Part shown: positions 19,426 to 28,212 of the stretch, one piece after another
How positions within the stretch are numbered: position 1 is the stretch's first letter
Layout: the number at the start of each line of letters is the position of its first letter
From: Streptomyces tuirus
Lineage (GTDB): Bacteria > Actinomycetota > Actinomycetes > Streptomycetales > Streptomycetaceae
DNA length: 64,000 nt
Assembly (NCBI GenBank): GCA_018195615.1
Contig: JAGTPG010000002.1
Location: 1,426,001-1,490,000 of the forward strand
Direction of reading: 5' to 3'
The notes under the pieces: generated by a model
Database searches by the model: none
Told to the model about the DNA's origin: nothing
Seen by the model: only the letters and a program-made list of their open reading frames with translations
Made by a program: the position numbers and the translations under genes

Positions 19426-19655
19426 CGAGTTCCGCCTGGTCTCCGAGCTTCCGAGCCACCGTGAAACGCGACAACGCGTGGTCTGTCCAGCCGGAGCGCG
19501 ATGTTCGGAGGCTGTGTCAACCGGCGCCCTCCGGACCGTGTGTCCAGGCGCTGCCGCGCTCGCCGGGCAAGTTACCTCGATCAGGTGACACCGCACACGC
19601 GACTGCAGCCATAGGTTCACGGCATATCTCTCAGAGCAAGGCCCGAGGAGGAAGC

Positions 19656-20074
19656 GTGAAGCGTGAGGACATAGAGCCCGCCGAGCTCTTCAAGCACCCG
19701 TCCTACAAGCGGGTGGTCACCGTCGAGGGCAACATGAAGCTCGTGTGGATCGCGGGCCAGACCCCGACGGACGAGAACTACCAGTGCGTCGCACCCGGCG
19801 ATTTCAGCGCACAGTATCTGCGGGTCATGGAGTGCCTGGACATCCAGCTCAAGGCGGCCGGTGCCACGTGGGACGACGTGACCTACCGCCGTATCTACGT
19901 CCGGATGCCCGAGGACGGTTCGGTGCCGTCGTGGGCCAACGAACCACTGCCGGAGTACGGGACGGTGAATTCCGCCCGCCGAGCACGATGATCGGCGTCA
20001 CCCGTCTCGGGCACCCGGACTTCCTCGTGGAGATCGACCTCATGGCGGCCGTTCCGGCCGGCGGGACCTCCTGA
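19656..20074 (+). CDS. RidA-family (YjgF/YER057c/UK114) protein (one frameshift)
   Basis: GTG 19656 follows GAGGAGGAAGC. About 139 residues: VTVEGNMKLVWIAGQTPTD, then YLRVMECLDIQLKAAGATW, then, after a lost C near 19976, RPPSTMIGVTRLGHPDFLV and EIDLMAAVP, the conserved C-terminal signature. RidA proteins hydrolyse reactive enamine/imine intermediates to ketones and ammonia. That chemistry fits both neighbours: the FAD amine oxidases and the enamidase-like operon that ends 0.5 kb away. It precedes an Ohr gene by 34 bases, probably one transcript. Confidence 0.78.
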
Positions 20075-20108
20075 GCGGCACGTCTCAACGGAGCCGAGGG
20101 AGGCAAGC

Positions 20109-20540
20109 ATGAGCACGCAGGTGAAGGAACTGCTGTACACCGGCAGGACGCGTACGACCGGCGTCCTGCAGGCGCGTGCGCGCAGCGCCGACGGCCGACT
20201 GGACGTCGAGTTGTCGGCGCCCGGGTCCGGGGGGCGGGGCACCAACCCGGAGCAGATGCTGGCCGCGGGGTGGTCGGCATGTTTCGTCCTGTCGATGAAT
20301 CTGATCGCCCAGAAGAGGGGACTGTCGCTGCCGGAGGACACGTCCGTCGACGCCGAGGTGGATCTCTGCAACACCGAGGGAAACTACGACGGCCGCTTCT
20401 TCATCCGTGCGAGGTTCACGGTCGGCCTGCCCGGCATGGACCAGGGTGTCGCCCGGGAGATCGTGGACGCCGCGCATGACACCTGTCCGTACGCCGAGGC
20501 GACTCGTGGGAACGTCGATGTGACCATCACGCTCAGCTGA
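20109..20540 (+). CDS. ohr: Organic hydroperoxide resistance protein, Ohr/OsmC family
   Basis: 143 residues, intact; ATG follows GAGGGAGGC. Ohr features are present: the first redox Cys in AAGWSACFVLSMN and the second in AAHDTCPYAEATRGN, with the conserved NPEQML segment before the first. It reduces organic or fatty-acid hydroperoxides with lipoylated thiol partners in the cytoplasm. Placed next to oxygenases and H2O2-producing oxidases, it may protect against peroxides made by the catabolic enzymes. No OhrR repressor is adjacent. Confidence 0.85.
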   Translation: MSTQVKELLYTGRTRTTGVLQARARSADGRLDVELSAPGSGGRGTNPEQMLAAGWSACFVLSMNLIAQKRGLSLPEDTSVDAEVDLCNTEGNYDGRFFIRARFTVGLPGMDQGVAREIVDAAHDTCPYAEATRGNVDVTITLS

Positions 20541-20547
20541 GCCGCTT

Positions 20548-20588
20548 GCGAATGGGCCCCCGCGCCATCGGCGCGGGGGCCCATTCGC
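20548..20588. terminator. Bidirectional intrinsic terminator
   Basis: Perfect inverted repeat with 19-base arms (20548-20566 and 20570-20588) and a 3-base loop, GC-rich at its core and ending in AT-rich bases. It lies exactly between the convergent Ohr gene and the cysteine hydrolase that closes the aromatic operon, so it can stop both transcripts. Confidence 0.85.
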
Positions 20589-20608
20589 ATAAGAGTGAAG
20601 CCGTGGCC

Positions 20609-21334
20609 TCAGGCCTTGTCGGCCTGGCGGCTGTCGTCCGTCACGAGGGCGTGCAGTTCGTCGCTCGTGACGACGTCCGCGTACTTGAGGTCCATCTCGG
20701 CGAGATTGACGCCGTGGCTGAGTCGGGAGCGGTCGAAGCAGCCGTCCTCGACGACGAAGGTGGAGAACCCGTGGGAGTAGGAGTCCACCACGGTGGCACG
20801 CACGCACCCGGATGTGGTGGCGCCCACCACGATCACGGTGTCGACGGCGTTCCGGACGAGGTAGGAGACCAGGGGCGTGTCGAAGAAGGCGCTGGCCTTC
20901 GGCTTGGCCAGCACCAGCGCCCGCTCCGGCGGCTCGACGGCCTCGGGGATGCGCACGGCGCCGGGAACGTCCATCGACGTGACCGGGCGACCGCGGTCCC
21001 CCTTGACCGTGCCGCCGAACGCGCCACCGCCCGGTAGGCCCGTCGTGTAGACGACGGGCCACCAGGCCCGGTCCGCGAGGTCCACGACACGCCGGATCAC
21101 CGGGACCGCCTGCCAGGCGGCCGGGCCGCACGCCGTCGGGTACGAGGCGGCCGCCTCGGCGAGGGTCTGGCCCTCCTTCCCGGTGAACCCCTCGATGACG
21201 TCGACGACGACCAGCGCGGGCCGGGCACCGAAGTCGCTGCGCACGGACCAGTAGTCGCCGTCGTAGGCGTCGCCCCCTTCGAGGTCGGTGAACATCGTCC
21301 GCCACCACGGCCGTCCCGCCGCGGAGCTCGTCAT
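20609..21334 (-). CDS. Isochorismatase-family cysteine hydrolase
   Basis: 241 residues; ATG 21334 follows GAGGAG. The catalytic triad of the family is visible: Asp in VVVDVIEGF, Lys in LAKPKASAFF and Cys in VVGATTSGCVRATVVDSY. The closest named types are N-carbamoylsarcosine amidase and maleamate or nicotinamide amidases, which cleave C-N bonds. It is the last gene of the aromatic operon and ends at the strong terminator. Together with the enamidase-like and RidA proteins it suggests the pathway handles nitrogen, releasing ammonia late. Exact substrate is inference. Confidence 0.82.
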   Translation of the reverse strand: MTSSAAGRPWWRTMFTDLEGGDAYDGDYWSVRSDFGARPALVVVDVIEGFTGKEGQTLAEAAASYPTACGPAAWQAVPVIRRVVDLADRAWWPVVYTTGLPGGGAFGGTVKGDRGRPVTSMDVPGAVRIPEAVEPPERALVLAKPKASAFFDTPLVSYLVRNAVDTVIVVGATTSGCVRATVVDSYSHGFSTFVVEDGCFDRSRLSHGVNLAEMDLKYADVVTSDELHALVTDDSRQADKA

Positions 21335-21362
21335 GGCCGTTGCTCCTCGTCGTGCGCTGCGG

Positions 21363-22889
21363 TCACTGCTCACCGAGGATCCGGGCGAGCGAGCGGTGGG
21401 GGTCGGGGAGGCGAGTGTGCACCACCTTCTGCTCCAGGTACGACGACAGTTCCTCGGCGGACTCCTCCCGTCCGAGGGAGCTGTTCTTGTAGCCGCCGAA
21501 CGGCGTCCCGAAGTAGTGCCTACTGGAATCGTTGATCCACACGTACCCGGCGTCCAGGGCGTCGGCGGTCCGGTGGGCCAGGGCCAGGTCGTTGGTCCAC
21601 ACGCTGGCGGTGAGCCCCAGGTCGAGCTCGTTGGCGTGGGCGATCATCCGGTCGTAGTCGTCCCATACGAACACCGACAGGACCGGTCCGAAGATCTCCT
21701 CGCGGGCGATCCGCATCGTCGGCGTGACATCGGCGAACAGCGCGGGCTCGACGTAGTTCCCCGCGTCGGGCAGGCCACTCGGCCGGGTGCCGCCGCGGAC
21801 CAAGGTCGCCCCTTCCTCACGGCCGCTGTCGATGTAGCCCGACACCCGGCTCAGGTGGGCGGCGCTGACCAGCGGGCCGATGTCGGTCGACTCGTCGTAG
21901 GCCACGCCCACCCGGTACTGTCCGAGCCGCTCGGCGGCACGGGCGACGAACTCGTCGTACACCCTGGCGTGCACGAGGATGCGGGAGTTCGAGCCGCATG
22001 CCTGCCCCTGGCAGATGTCGAGGTTCATTCCGCGCAGGGCGCCCTCGACCGCCAGGTCGACGTCCATGTCGGGGAAGACGACCATGGCGTTCTTGCCGCC
22101 CAGTTCCAGGGACACGTGCTTCACCCGGCCGGACTCGGCCGCACGCCGCTGGATGAGCAGGCCGGTGTTGACGGATCCGGTGAACGCCAGGCGCTTGATC
22201 TGCCGGTGTGTGACGATCGCGTCTCCCGTCGCGGCGCCGCCGGTCACCACGTTCACGACACCCGGCGGGAACGCCTCACGGAACAGCTCGCCCAGGGCCA
22301 GGGTCGACAGGGAGGTCTCCTCCGACGGCTTCAGGACGACGGTGTTGCCCGTGATCAGGGCCGGCAGCGACCGGGTGATCGCGAACATGGCGGGGTGGTT
22401 GAACGCGGTGATCCGGCCGACGACGCCGTACGGGCGGTGCGCGGAGTAGTGCAGGCCGCCCGCGTCGGACGGGTAGACCTGGCCCGGCATGGCCTTCATG
22501 AGCGCCGGCCAGCCGTCGAGGTACTCGTGGCACAGGTCGATGTCGGCGCGCATGGCGGTGACCGGGTTCCCGCAGTCGAGCGCGTCGAGCATGGCGAGCC
22601 GTTCCCGGTTCTCGCGGATGAGCTCCCCGAAGTGCTCGAAGCACGCCGTGCGCCCCGCCACGCCCAGCGCCTCCCACGGCTCGCGGGCCCGGTGGGCGGC
22701 GGCCACGGCACGGTCGACGTCGTCGGTGCCCGCCTCGGGGATGCTCGTCAGGGTTTCGCCCGTCGACGGGTCGACCACGCTCCGTGTGGAGTCCGCGTCC
22801 GCGCCGACGAGCTCTCCACCGATCAACATGCGGAAGTCGTGCCCGTCGACGTACTGAGACGCGGCGGTCGGCTTCATGACTGAGGACAT
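21363..22889 (-). CDS. Aldehyde dehydrogenase
   Basis: 508 residues, intact; ATG 22889 follows AGGAAA. The catalytic Glu is in SLELGGKNAMVVFPD and the Cys in CQGQACGSNSRIL; the C-terminus has TPFGGYKNSSLGREES. It is diverged from the ALDH of the amine operon. Downstream of a hydratase-aldolase, which would release an aromatic aldehyde plus pyruvate, its likely task is oxidising that aldehyde to the acid, as NahF does in naphthalene breakdown. This role is inferred from gene order. Confidence 0.88.
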   Translation of the reverse strand: MSSVMKPTAASQYVDGHDFRMLIGGELVGADADSTRSVVDPSTGETLTSIPEAGTDDVDRAVAAAHRAREPWEALGVAGRTACFEHFGELIRENRERLAMLDALDCGNPVTAMRADIDLCHEYLDGWPALMKAMPGQVYPSDAGGLHYSAHRPYGVVGRITAFNHPAMFAITRSLPALITGNTVVLKPSEETSLSTLALGELFREAFPPGVVNVVTGGAATGDAIVTHRQIKRLAFTGSVNTGLLIQRRAAESGRVKHVSLELGGKNAMVVFPDMDVDLAVEGALRGMNLDICQGQACGSNSRILVHARVYDEFVARAAERLGQYRVGVAYDESTDIGPLVSAAHLSRVSGYIDSGREEGATLVRGGTRPSGLPDAGNYVEPALFADVTPTMRIAREEIFGPVLSVFVWDDYDRMIAHANELDLGLTASVWTNDLALAHRTADALDAGYVWINDSSRHYFGTPFGGYKNSSLGREESAEELSSYLEQKVVHTRLPDPHRSLARILGEQ

Positions 22890-22924
22890 CGGCGTTTCCT
22901 AGGTCACAGAGGGTCTGGTGCGAG

Positions 22925-23073
22925 TCAGTCAAGCTCGGGATCCGCCATGGGGCAGTCCTCCGAGGGGTACATTCCGAGCGGTCGGGGCAAGGGACGGACG
23001 GTCTCCGGGCCTCGTCGATGAGCGCCATGCTCCCGCCACCCGGATCGACCACCTCGCCGGTCCTGCCGGTCAT
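22925..23073 (-). CDS. Tiny hypothetical protein in aromatic operon (one frameshift)
   Basis: A ~50-residue reading frame starts ATG 23073, overlapping the dehydrogenase stop as ATGA. It reads MTGRTGEVVDPGGG, then MALIDEAR; after a lost G near 23010 it continues ETVRPLPRPLGMYPSEDCP and stops at 22925. The coupling to the gene before it and the protein-like composition across the break argue that it is real, but no family is recognised. A single Cys near the C-terminus could bind metal. It could also be spacer with chance coding character. Confidence 0.4.
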
Positions 23074-23852
23074 GCGAACCGGCGCCCGCCGTCCGTCCGC
23101 ATGACCGTGCCGGTGACCACGCCCGACGCCTCCGGGTCCGCCAGGTAGAGGTAGGCGGCCGTGTGGTCCTCGGGACGCGGCGCCTGCCCGAGGAGGGTGC
23201 CGCGAGCGATGCGGTCGTCACGGCCCCGCACCCGGTCAGCGGTCTGTGTCTGGTGCAGCGAACTCAGGCCGCCGAACCGGGTGCCGCTGGTGCCCCCGGG
23301 TGCCACGGCGTTCACCCGGACATCGGGAGCGAGGTCCGCCGCGAGGTGCTCCACGGCGCCCCGCAGGGCCCACTTCGAGCTGCCGTAGAGCACTCCGCCG
23401 CCGACCGGGAAGAACGCCGACTCGGACAGGGTCAGTGTGATCGAACCACGACGGCGTCTCAGCTGGGGCACGGCGGCACGGACGGCGTGCAGCGTGCCCA
23501 GCACGTTGATCCGGTACGTCTCGGTCCACGCGGCGTCCAGCTCGGCGGCTGTCAGCTTCCCGAGGCCGGCGTAGTAGTCGAAGACACCGACACAGCAGGT
23601 GAGATGGTCCAGCCCTCCTGTCTCGGAGGCCCGCGAGACGGCCTCCTCCAGCACGGCGGGGTCCGTGGCGTCACCGACGAGCACCCGCAGACCAGGACCA
23701 CCGTCCGTCTGGAGTTCCCGTGCGCGCTCGGCGGACCTCTCCACGGCGAGGACCGCGGCGCCACTCGCCCGGTAGGCCAGCGTCACCGCCCGCCCGATGC
23801 CCGAGCCGCCGCCGGTGACCACCACGGACCGGCCCGCCAGGTCCGGGCTCAC
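23070..23852 (-). CDS. Short-chain dehydrogenase, cis-dihydrodiol dehydrogenase type
   Basis: 260 residues, intact, GTG start overlapping the upstream gene as GTGA. The NAD site is VVVTGGGSGIGRAVTLAYR; catalytic Ser, Tyr and Lys lie in LSESAFFPVGGGVLYGSSK. The segment CCVGVFDYYAGLGKL followed by INVLGTLHAVRAA matches BphB/HcaB-like 2,3-dihydrodiol dehydrogenases, which turn the cis-diol made by a ring-hydroxylating dioxygenase into a catechol. Gene order behind dioxygenase alpha and beta supports this step. Confidence 0.85.
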   Translation of the reverse strand: MSPDLAGRSVVVTGGGSGIGRAVTLAYRASGAAVLAVERSAERARELQTDGGPGLRVLVGDATDPAVLEEAVSRASETGGLDHLTCCVGVFDYYAGLGKLTAAELDAAWTETYRINVLGTLHAVRAAVPQLRRRRGSITLTLSESAFFPVGGGVLYGSSKWALRGAVEHLAADLAPDVRVNAVAPGGTSGTRFGGLSSLHQTQTADRVRGRDDRIARGTLLGQAPRPEDHTAAYLYLADPEASGVVTGTVMRTDGGRRFA

Positions 23853-24124
23853 TGGCCGGGATTTCTCGAGAGGAGCTCGGTGATCAGCTCCGGCTCCTGG
23901 AAACTCAGGCAGTCGAGCGCGACCGCGTCGAGCATCACCCGGGTTCCCCGGCGCGGTGACCAGACGTCGAGACGTACACCGTTGCGGGTCTGCACCTTGC
24001 GTACGACGACGTCGGCGAACTCGTTGGCGATGACGATGGGCCCGGCGGTGCCCCCGTCCACCGGGTACGTCGACACGTCGCCGACGTCAGGGGGCTCGAC
24101 CACGGGCGGGTTCTCCGGCTGCAT
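23849..24124 (-). CDS. Small hypothetical protein associated with ring-hydroxylating dioxygenase
   Basis: 91 residues, intact, between the dioxygenase beta subunit (34 bases) and the dihydrodiol dehydrogenase (GTGA overlap). It has no membrane segment or Cys pair. The core reads IVIANEFADVVVRKVQTRN then GVRLDVWSPRRGTRVMLDA, suggesting a small beta-rich fold. I recall similar short proteins in actinobacterial dioxygenase operons but cannot name the family; a role in dioxygenase assembly is speculation. Confidence 0.6.
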   Translation of the reverse strand: MQPENPPVVEPPDVGDVSTYPVDGGTAGPIVIANEFADVVVRKVQTRNGVRLDVWSPRRGTRVMLDAVALDCLSFQEPELITELLSRNPGQ

Positions 24125-24158
24125 GGTGTTCTCGTTCCTGGCCAGGACGCGAGGGGCG

Positions 24159-24671
24159 TCAGATGAAAATGGACATGTTGTGCGCGTTGACGAGCGACTG
24201 GTCCAGTGCCGCCCAGCGCTTGGCGAGCAGCCAGCCGTGTTCTCCTCGCCGGACGACGTCCTTGCGGAACAGGGAGTAGAGGTCCGGATCGGGGTCGGCG
24301 CCCCGGCTGCGGTAGATGAGGACGTTGGAGTTCACCAGGTACTCGTCGGGCGTGCCGGTGGCGTCGACGATCACGTTCGTCACGAAGTGACGTGTCCGCG
24401 ACGGTGGCTGCTCCGCCCAGGCGAAGTCGGTCTCCAGGCGCCGCACCCGCACTTCGAGGGTCTGCCGGTCCTCGTCGAGGATCCGGGAGGTGGGAGCGAG
24501 TTCCCAGTCGGCCAGGCCTTCGCGGGTGACCCGCACCGGTATCTCGTAGCGGATGTCGTCGGCGAGCATCTTTAGCCAGTCCCGGAACCGGCGCTCGTCG
24601 AGAGCCAGCGCCTCGCGGTACAGGAACTGCGTGATCTCCCAACAGACGGACTGGTCGGGCGCGCTCGTCAT
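24159..24671 (-). CDS. Ring-hydroxylating dioxygenase, beta subunit
   Basis: 170 residues with the SnoaL/NTF2-like fold of small dioxygenase subunits: an early helix with EALALDERRFRDWLKMLAD, the strand IRYEIPVRV, and the family-typical TRHFVTNVIVDATG then LVNSNVLIYRSR. ATG 24671 has GGAGGT 10 bases upstream, inside the alpha-subunit end. It forms the structural part of the alpha3beta3 oxygenase with the preceding gene. No catalytic metal site is expected. Confidence 0.87.
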   Translation of the reverse strand: MTSAPDQSVCWEITQFLYREALALDERRFRDWLKMLADDIRYEIPVRVTREGLADWELAPTSRILDEDRQTLEVRVRRLETDFAWAEQPPSRTRHFVTNVIVDATGTPDEYLVNSNVLIYRSRGADPDPDLYSLFRKDVVRRGEHGWLLAKRWAALDQSLVNAHNMSIFI

Positions 24672-24676
24672 GCCGT

Positions 24677-25989
24677 TCACACCTCCCCCACCAGGTAGTC
24701 GCCCCAGCGAGTCCAGAGATTGCGGAAGTTGGTGTCGTTGACGTACGGCACGACGACGTGTCCGGGCCCGGCGAAGTCCTCGGCCGGTGCGCTGTCCATG
24801 CCCATGATGTAGGGGAAGTCGAGGTCGCGGACCATCGTCGAGGCGGCGGATCTGGTGACCTTGGTCCAGTTCTCGAAGTCGTCCTGCTCGAACGTGCCGG
24901 CCTGGCCGAACGCCAGGGTGTAGGCGCGGTAGGCCTCGTCCTTGTACTCCTGCGGGGCGTCCTTCGGCACCAGGCACCAGGAGTACATCTCCATGCGTCC
25001 CGGACCGACCGGGTGGTACAGCCGCATGGTGACGAACCGCACCCCCGGTTCCCCGGGCACCAGGCTGAAGGGCTGCATGAGGAAGGACAGGTTCGGGAAC
25101 AGCGTGCCCACCGCGGTGCGCACCCGCGAGAACACTTCGACCTGCTCCGGCGACAGTGCCCCCTTCATGTCGTCGGCGACGCTCTGGGGAAGCCGCCGAA
25201 CGCCGGGAAGGACGGGCTGTGCCCGAGACCGATGCCGTGGCCGCGGCCGGGGATGCTCGCCGCCCATCCCTGGCTGTGGGTCGACCCGGAGGACGGGAAG
25301 TACCCGAGGTTGAAGCCGAACTGGTGCGCCACGGGCGTGTGGTATCCGTCGCCGGCGAAGTTCTCGGCGCAGATCTTCCAGTCCGTGTCAGCGATCCAGT
25401 GGTCCGGCGGGCCGTGCACCTCGGCGCCGGCGACTCCCTGCTTGAGGAAGAAGTCGAGGTAGAAGCGGAAGTCGCCGAGGTAGTCGTCCAGTGCGGGCGC
25501 CTCGGGGTCCAGGCAGCCGAAGACGAGGCCCTGGTAGGTGTCGACCCGGACACCGACGAGGCTCCAGTCCTTGCGCTTGAGCCGGCCCTCGTAGCCCTCC
25601 TTCATGTAGGGCACCCCGATGAGCTCACCGGAGTTCTTGTAGGTCCAGCCGTGGTAGGAGCAGCGGAAGTGGGAGGCGTTGCCCATCTCCGACTTGCACA
25701 TCACGTTGCCGCGGTGGCGGCACATGTTGAGGTTGGCGTGGATCTGACCGTGCTCGTCGCGCGCCACGATGATGTTGTTGTTCCCGATGTACCGGGTGAC
25801 GTAGTCACCCGGTGACGGGATCTCCGACGTGTGGGCGAGGAAGCACCAGGCGCGGGGAAACAGCCGCTCCTGCTCAAGGTCGAACAGTTGCTGGTCGTTG
25901 AAGGCACGGGCGGGGAAGCGGCCCTCCGCGATGCCTTGTCTGATCTTCCGGATCGAGGATTCCGCCTCGTCCTGTGCGGGTGCTGTCAC
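24677..25989 (-). CDS. Ring-hydroxylating dioxygenase, alpha subunit (one frameshift)
   Basis: About 438 residues. The Rieske [2Fe-2S] ligands appear as CRHRGN and CSYHGWTY; the mononuclear iron site is in ENFAGDGYHTPVAHQFG. The frame changes near 25186 where TTCCCCCAG is written with four C, and resumes as QSVADDMKGALSPEQVEVF to the C-terminus. GTG 25989 is used. Together with the beta subunit, ferredoxin (30598) and reductase (29411), it makes a four-component oxygenase that adds O2 across an aromatic bond to give a cis-dihydrodiol. Substrate cannot be told from the sequence. Confidence 0.85.
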
Positions 25990-25995
25990 CGTGGA

Positions 25996-27032
25996 TCACC
26001 CCTGGTCGGCCGGCTTGCGCGCGCCGAGCTTGGCGGTGATCTCGTCGGAGATCTGCCGGTAGCGGGCGACGTGCTCCAGCGTGGTCTTGACGTGCTGCTC
26101 GGGGACCAGGTCCTCGGTGTAGGGAGGGCGGCACTTGCCGACGTTGATGTAGCCGGCCTCGTTGATCCGGATCTTCTCCAGGGGCACGTTGTACTTGGCG
26201 AACTCCATGAAGTCCTGGCCGACGAGGAACGGCTCGTGCGCCCACCGCAGCCGCTCGGTCAGCCAGCGGGCGTCCTCGGTGCGCCCCTGCTGGAGCGCGT
26301 CGCGCAGGTGCAGCACCGGGTCGGGACCCATGGCCGTCGTGGAGGACCAGGCCATACCGACGAGCTCCTCGCCGTACATCTCCCACGCCGGGAACCAGTC
26401 CGTCTCGATCGACATCAGCGGGAAGGAGGTGCCGGTGTGCGCCATGTCGTTGTGGTATCGGAACCCGACCGAGGCGCCACCGGCGTACTTGACCGCCACG
26501 ACCTGCGGCAGCTCGACGAGGGTCCGGTACACGCTCCGGGGGATGATGCCGCGGAAGGCCGCGGTGTTGTCGTAGACGACGATCGCCAACTCGGGTACGG
26601 CGGTGGCGACGTCGCGGTAGAAGCGCTCCATCACCGGGGCGACCATCTCGCCCCACATCGGCCGGCCGAGCAGGGTGCCGGTGATGCCGAGGTCGGCCAG
26701 GTACTTCATCCGGGAGACGGTGTCACGCGTGTTCAGCGTGGTGGCGCCGATGAAGACCGGGAAGTCCGGGTCGACATCGCGCACGGTCTCGGCGACGCAG
26801 GCCGCGTAGGCCTTCCACTCCTCCAGGGTGAGGGTCGCCATCTCGCCCAGGGTGCCGTTGAGCGCGATCGCGTCGACGCCGTCGTTGATCAGGGCGCGGA
26901 TCATCCGCTCGGTCTCGGCCAGGTCGACGGTGTCGACGGCGTCGACGCGCTCGGCGCCGGGCAGTGCGGGGGTGGGGGGTAGGCCATCACGCCGCGCATG
27001 TCGCGTCCGGTGACCTTGGGAAGCTTGCTCAT
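25996..27032 (-). CDS. Hydratase-aldolase, NahE-like DHDPS/NAL superfamily (one frameshift)
   Basis: ATG 27032 follows GAGGA. The N-terminus MSKLPKVTGRDMRGVMAYP is joined to the rest by restoring one C in a six-C run near 26972. The body has DGVDAIALNGTLGEMATL, FIGATTLNTRDTVSRMKYL, TGTLLGRPMWGEM and the Schiff-base Lys in VVAVKYAGG; CRPPY near the C-terminus is shared with trans-o-hydroxybenzylidenepyruvate hydratase-aldolases (NahE, PhdJ). These cleave the side chain left by extradiol cleavage into an aromatic aldehyde and pyruvate. This is the strongest clue that the substrate has at least two rings or a comparable side chain. Confidence 0.8.
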
Positions 27033-27109
27033 GGGAAGTCCTCGTTCTTTCCTGTGTGGATGATGGCGACGCTTTGGTCAGATTGGATGTCAGAGGGATG
27101 GAAGGGTGG

Positions 27110-27951
27110 TCAGAGGCGGGCTGCCGCGACCGCGGTGCCGGTCAGCCAGGCGGGCACCGGCTCGTAGGCGAGGACGTCGAAGCCGGTCCCGGCCGCGCCC
27201 GCGGCGACGAGCCAGGTCCGGATCTCGTGGGCCCGTTGCCGGCCCGGTCGATCTCCTCGCGGGTGTAGGCCGTCAGCCTCTGCGGATCGCCCGACTCCAG
27301 CCGGGCGATGAAGTCGCGGTCGAAGTCCTCGTTGATGTCGCCGGACTCGGGGAGTCCGACCCAGTGCGACAGTCCGCCGGTGGCCAGTACCACGACCCGC
27401 TCCGCGCCGGACTGCTCCTCGACCGCTTTGCGGATCATGCGCCCGAAGTCGTAGCAGCGCTTCGGCGTGGGCCACGGCGGGTTCACGCCGTTCACGATCA
27501 CGGGCACCAGGGGGTACCTGGACTCGGGGTCGAGGTGCTTGAGCGGGACGCAGAAGTTTTCGTCGAACTCCAGCCCTCCCTCGACCAGCGCGGGGTCGAA
27601 CTCCGCGTCGAGTGCGGCGGCGTACAGATGACTGCCCAGGGCGGCGGCACCCGGGTAGTGGTGCTGCTCGACGTTCAGGAAGTCGGCCATCTCCGCGGTC
27701 ACGGGACCGAGGTAGGAGTCGCCGGTGGCGATGGCGAACGCGGGCAGGTTGCCGAGGTGGAAGTTGGTGAAGTGCTCGACCGACACGGCGATCACAGCGT
27801 CCGGTTCGAGTTCCTCGATGCGACGGCGTACCGCGCGATAGGCCTGCTCCACCGCGTCCCGGGCGTCCTGCGGCGCGCGTTCCGGCCACCCGGTGATGCC
27901 GGGTGAGTGGGACGCCGCGAAGGCGCCGACGATCCGGCCGTTGCTGCTCAT
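27110..27951 (-). CDS. Extradiol ring-cleavage dioxygenase, LigB-type catalytic subunit (one frameshift)
   Basis: ATG 27951 overlaps the LigA-like stop (TGATG). About 280 residues of the class III extradiol fold: iron-site His candidates in FAASHSPGITGWPE and VSVEHFTNFHLGNLP, then FDENFCVPLKHLD and the acid/His segment LATGGLSHWVGLPESG. The last 40 residues are in another frame after a lost G near 27239 (CCGGGC read as CCGGC) and end LTGTAVAAARL. With the LigA-like subunit it would split the catechol product of the dihydrodiol dehydrogenase beside its hydroxyl group. Confidence 0.8.
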
Positions 27952-28200
27952 CAGGGCTTCTCCCTCGGATCTGGGCGTAGTACGCGGCGCGGTCGACCTC
28001 CAGCTGGATGGCGCAGAAATACAGCAGATACGGGTTGACCCCTGCTCGTACATCGACTTGAAGTCGAGGTCCTTCATCCAGGTGCGGAAGTCGCCGTCGA
28101 TGCCGTACGCGTCGAGCACGTCGTCGGGGTTCGACCGGTAGCGGGCCTTCACGTCCGGGTGCCGGCGGATGTCCCACAGGAGTCGGTGGATCTCGTACAT
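27951..28200 (-). CDS. Extradiol dioxygenase small subunit, LigA-like (two frameshifts)
   Basis: Short alpha-helical protein: MYEIHRLLWDIRRHPDVKA and DVLDAYGIDGDFRTWMKDL, then, after a lost G near 28040, VNPYLLYFCAIQLEVDRAA, and after a second lost G near 27965 the end QIRREKP with a stop that overlaps the LigB ATG. Both the helical pattern and LigB coupling match LigA-type subunits of protocatechuate 4,5-dioxygenase and relatives, which cap the LigB active site. Without repair of the frame the protein would run on unnaturally. Confidence 0.72.
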
Positions 28201-28212
28201 GGCGATCCGGCC

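Noticed and set aside
21288..22883. 531-codon plus-strand open frame opposite the aldehyde dehydrogenase
   Set aside because: Antisense shadow; the minus strand encodes a complete ALDH with catalytic Glu and Cys.
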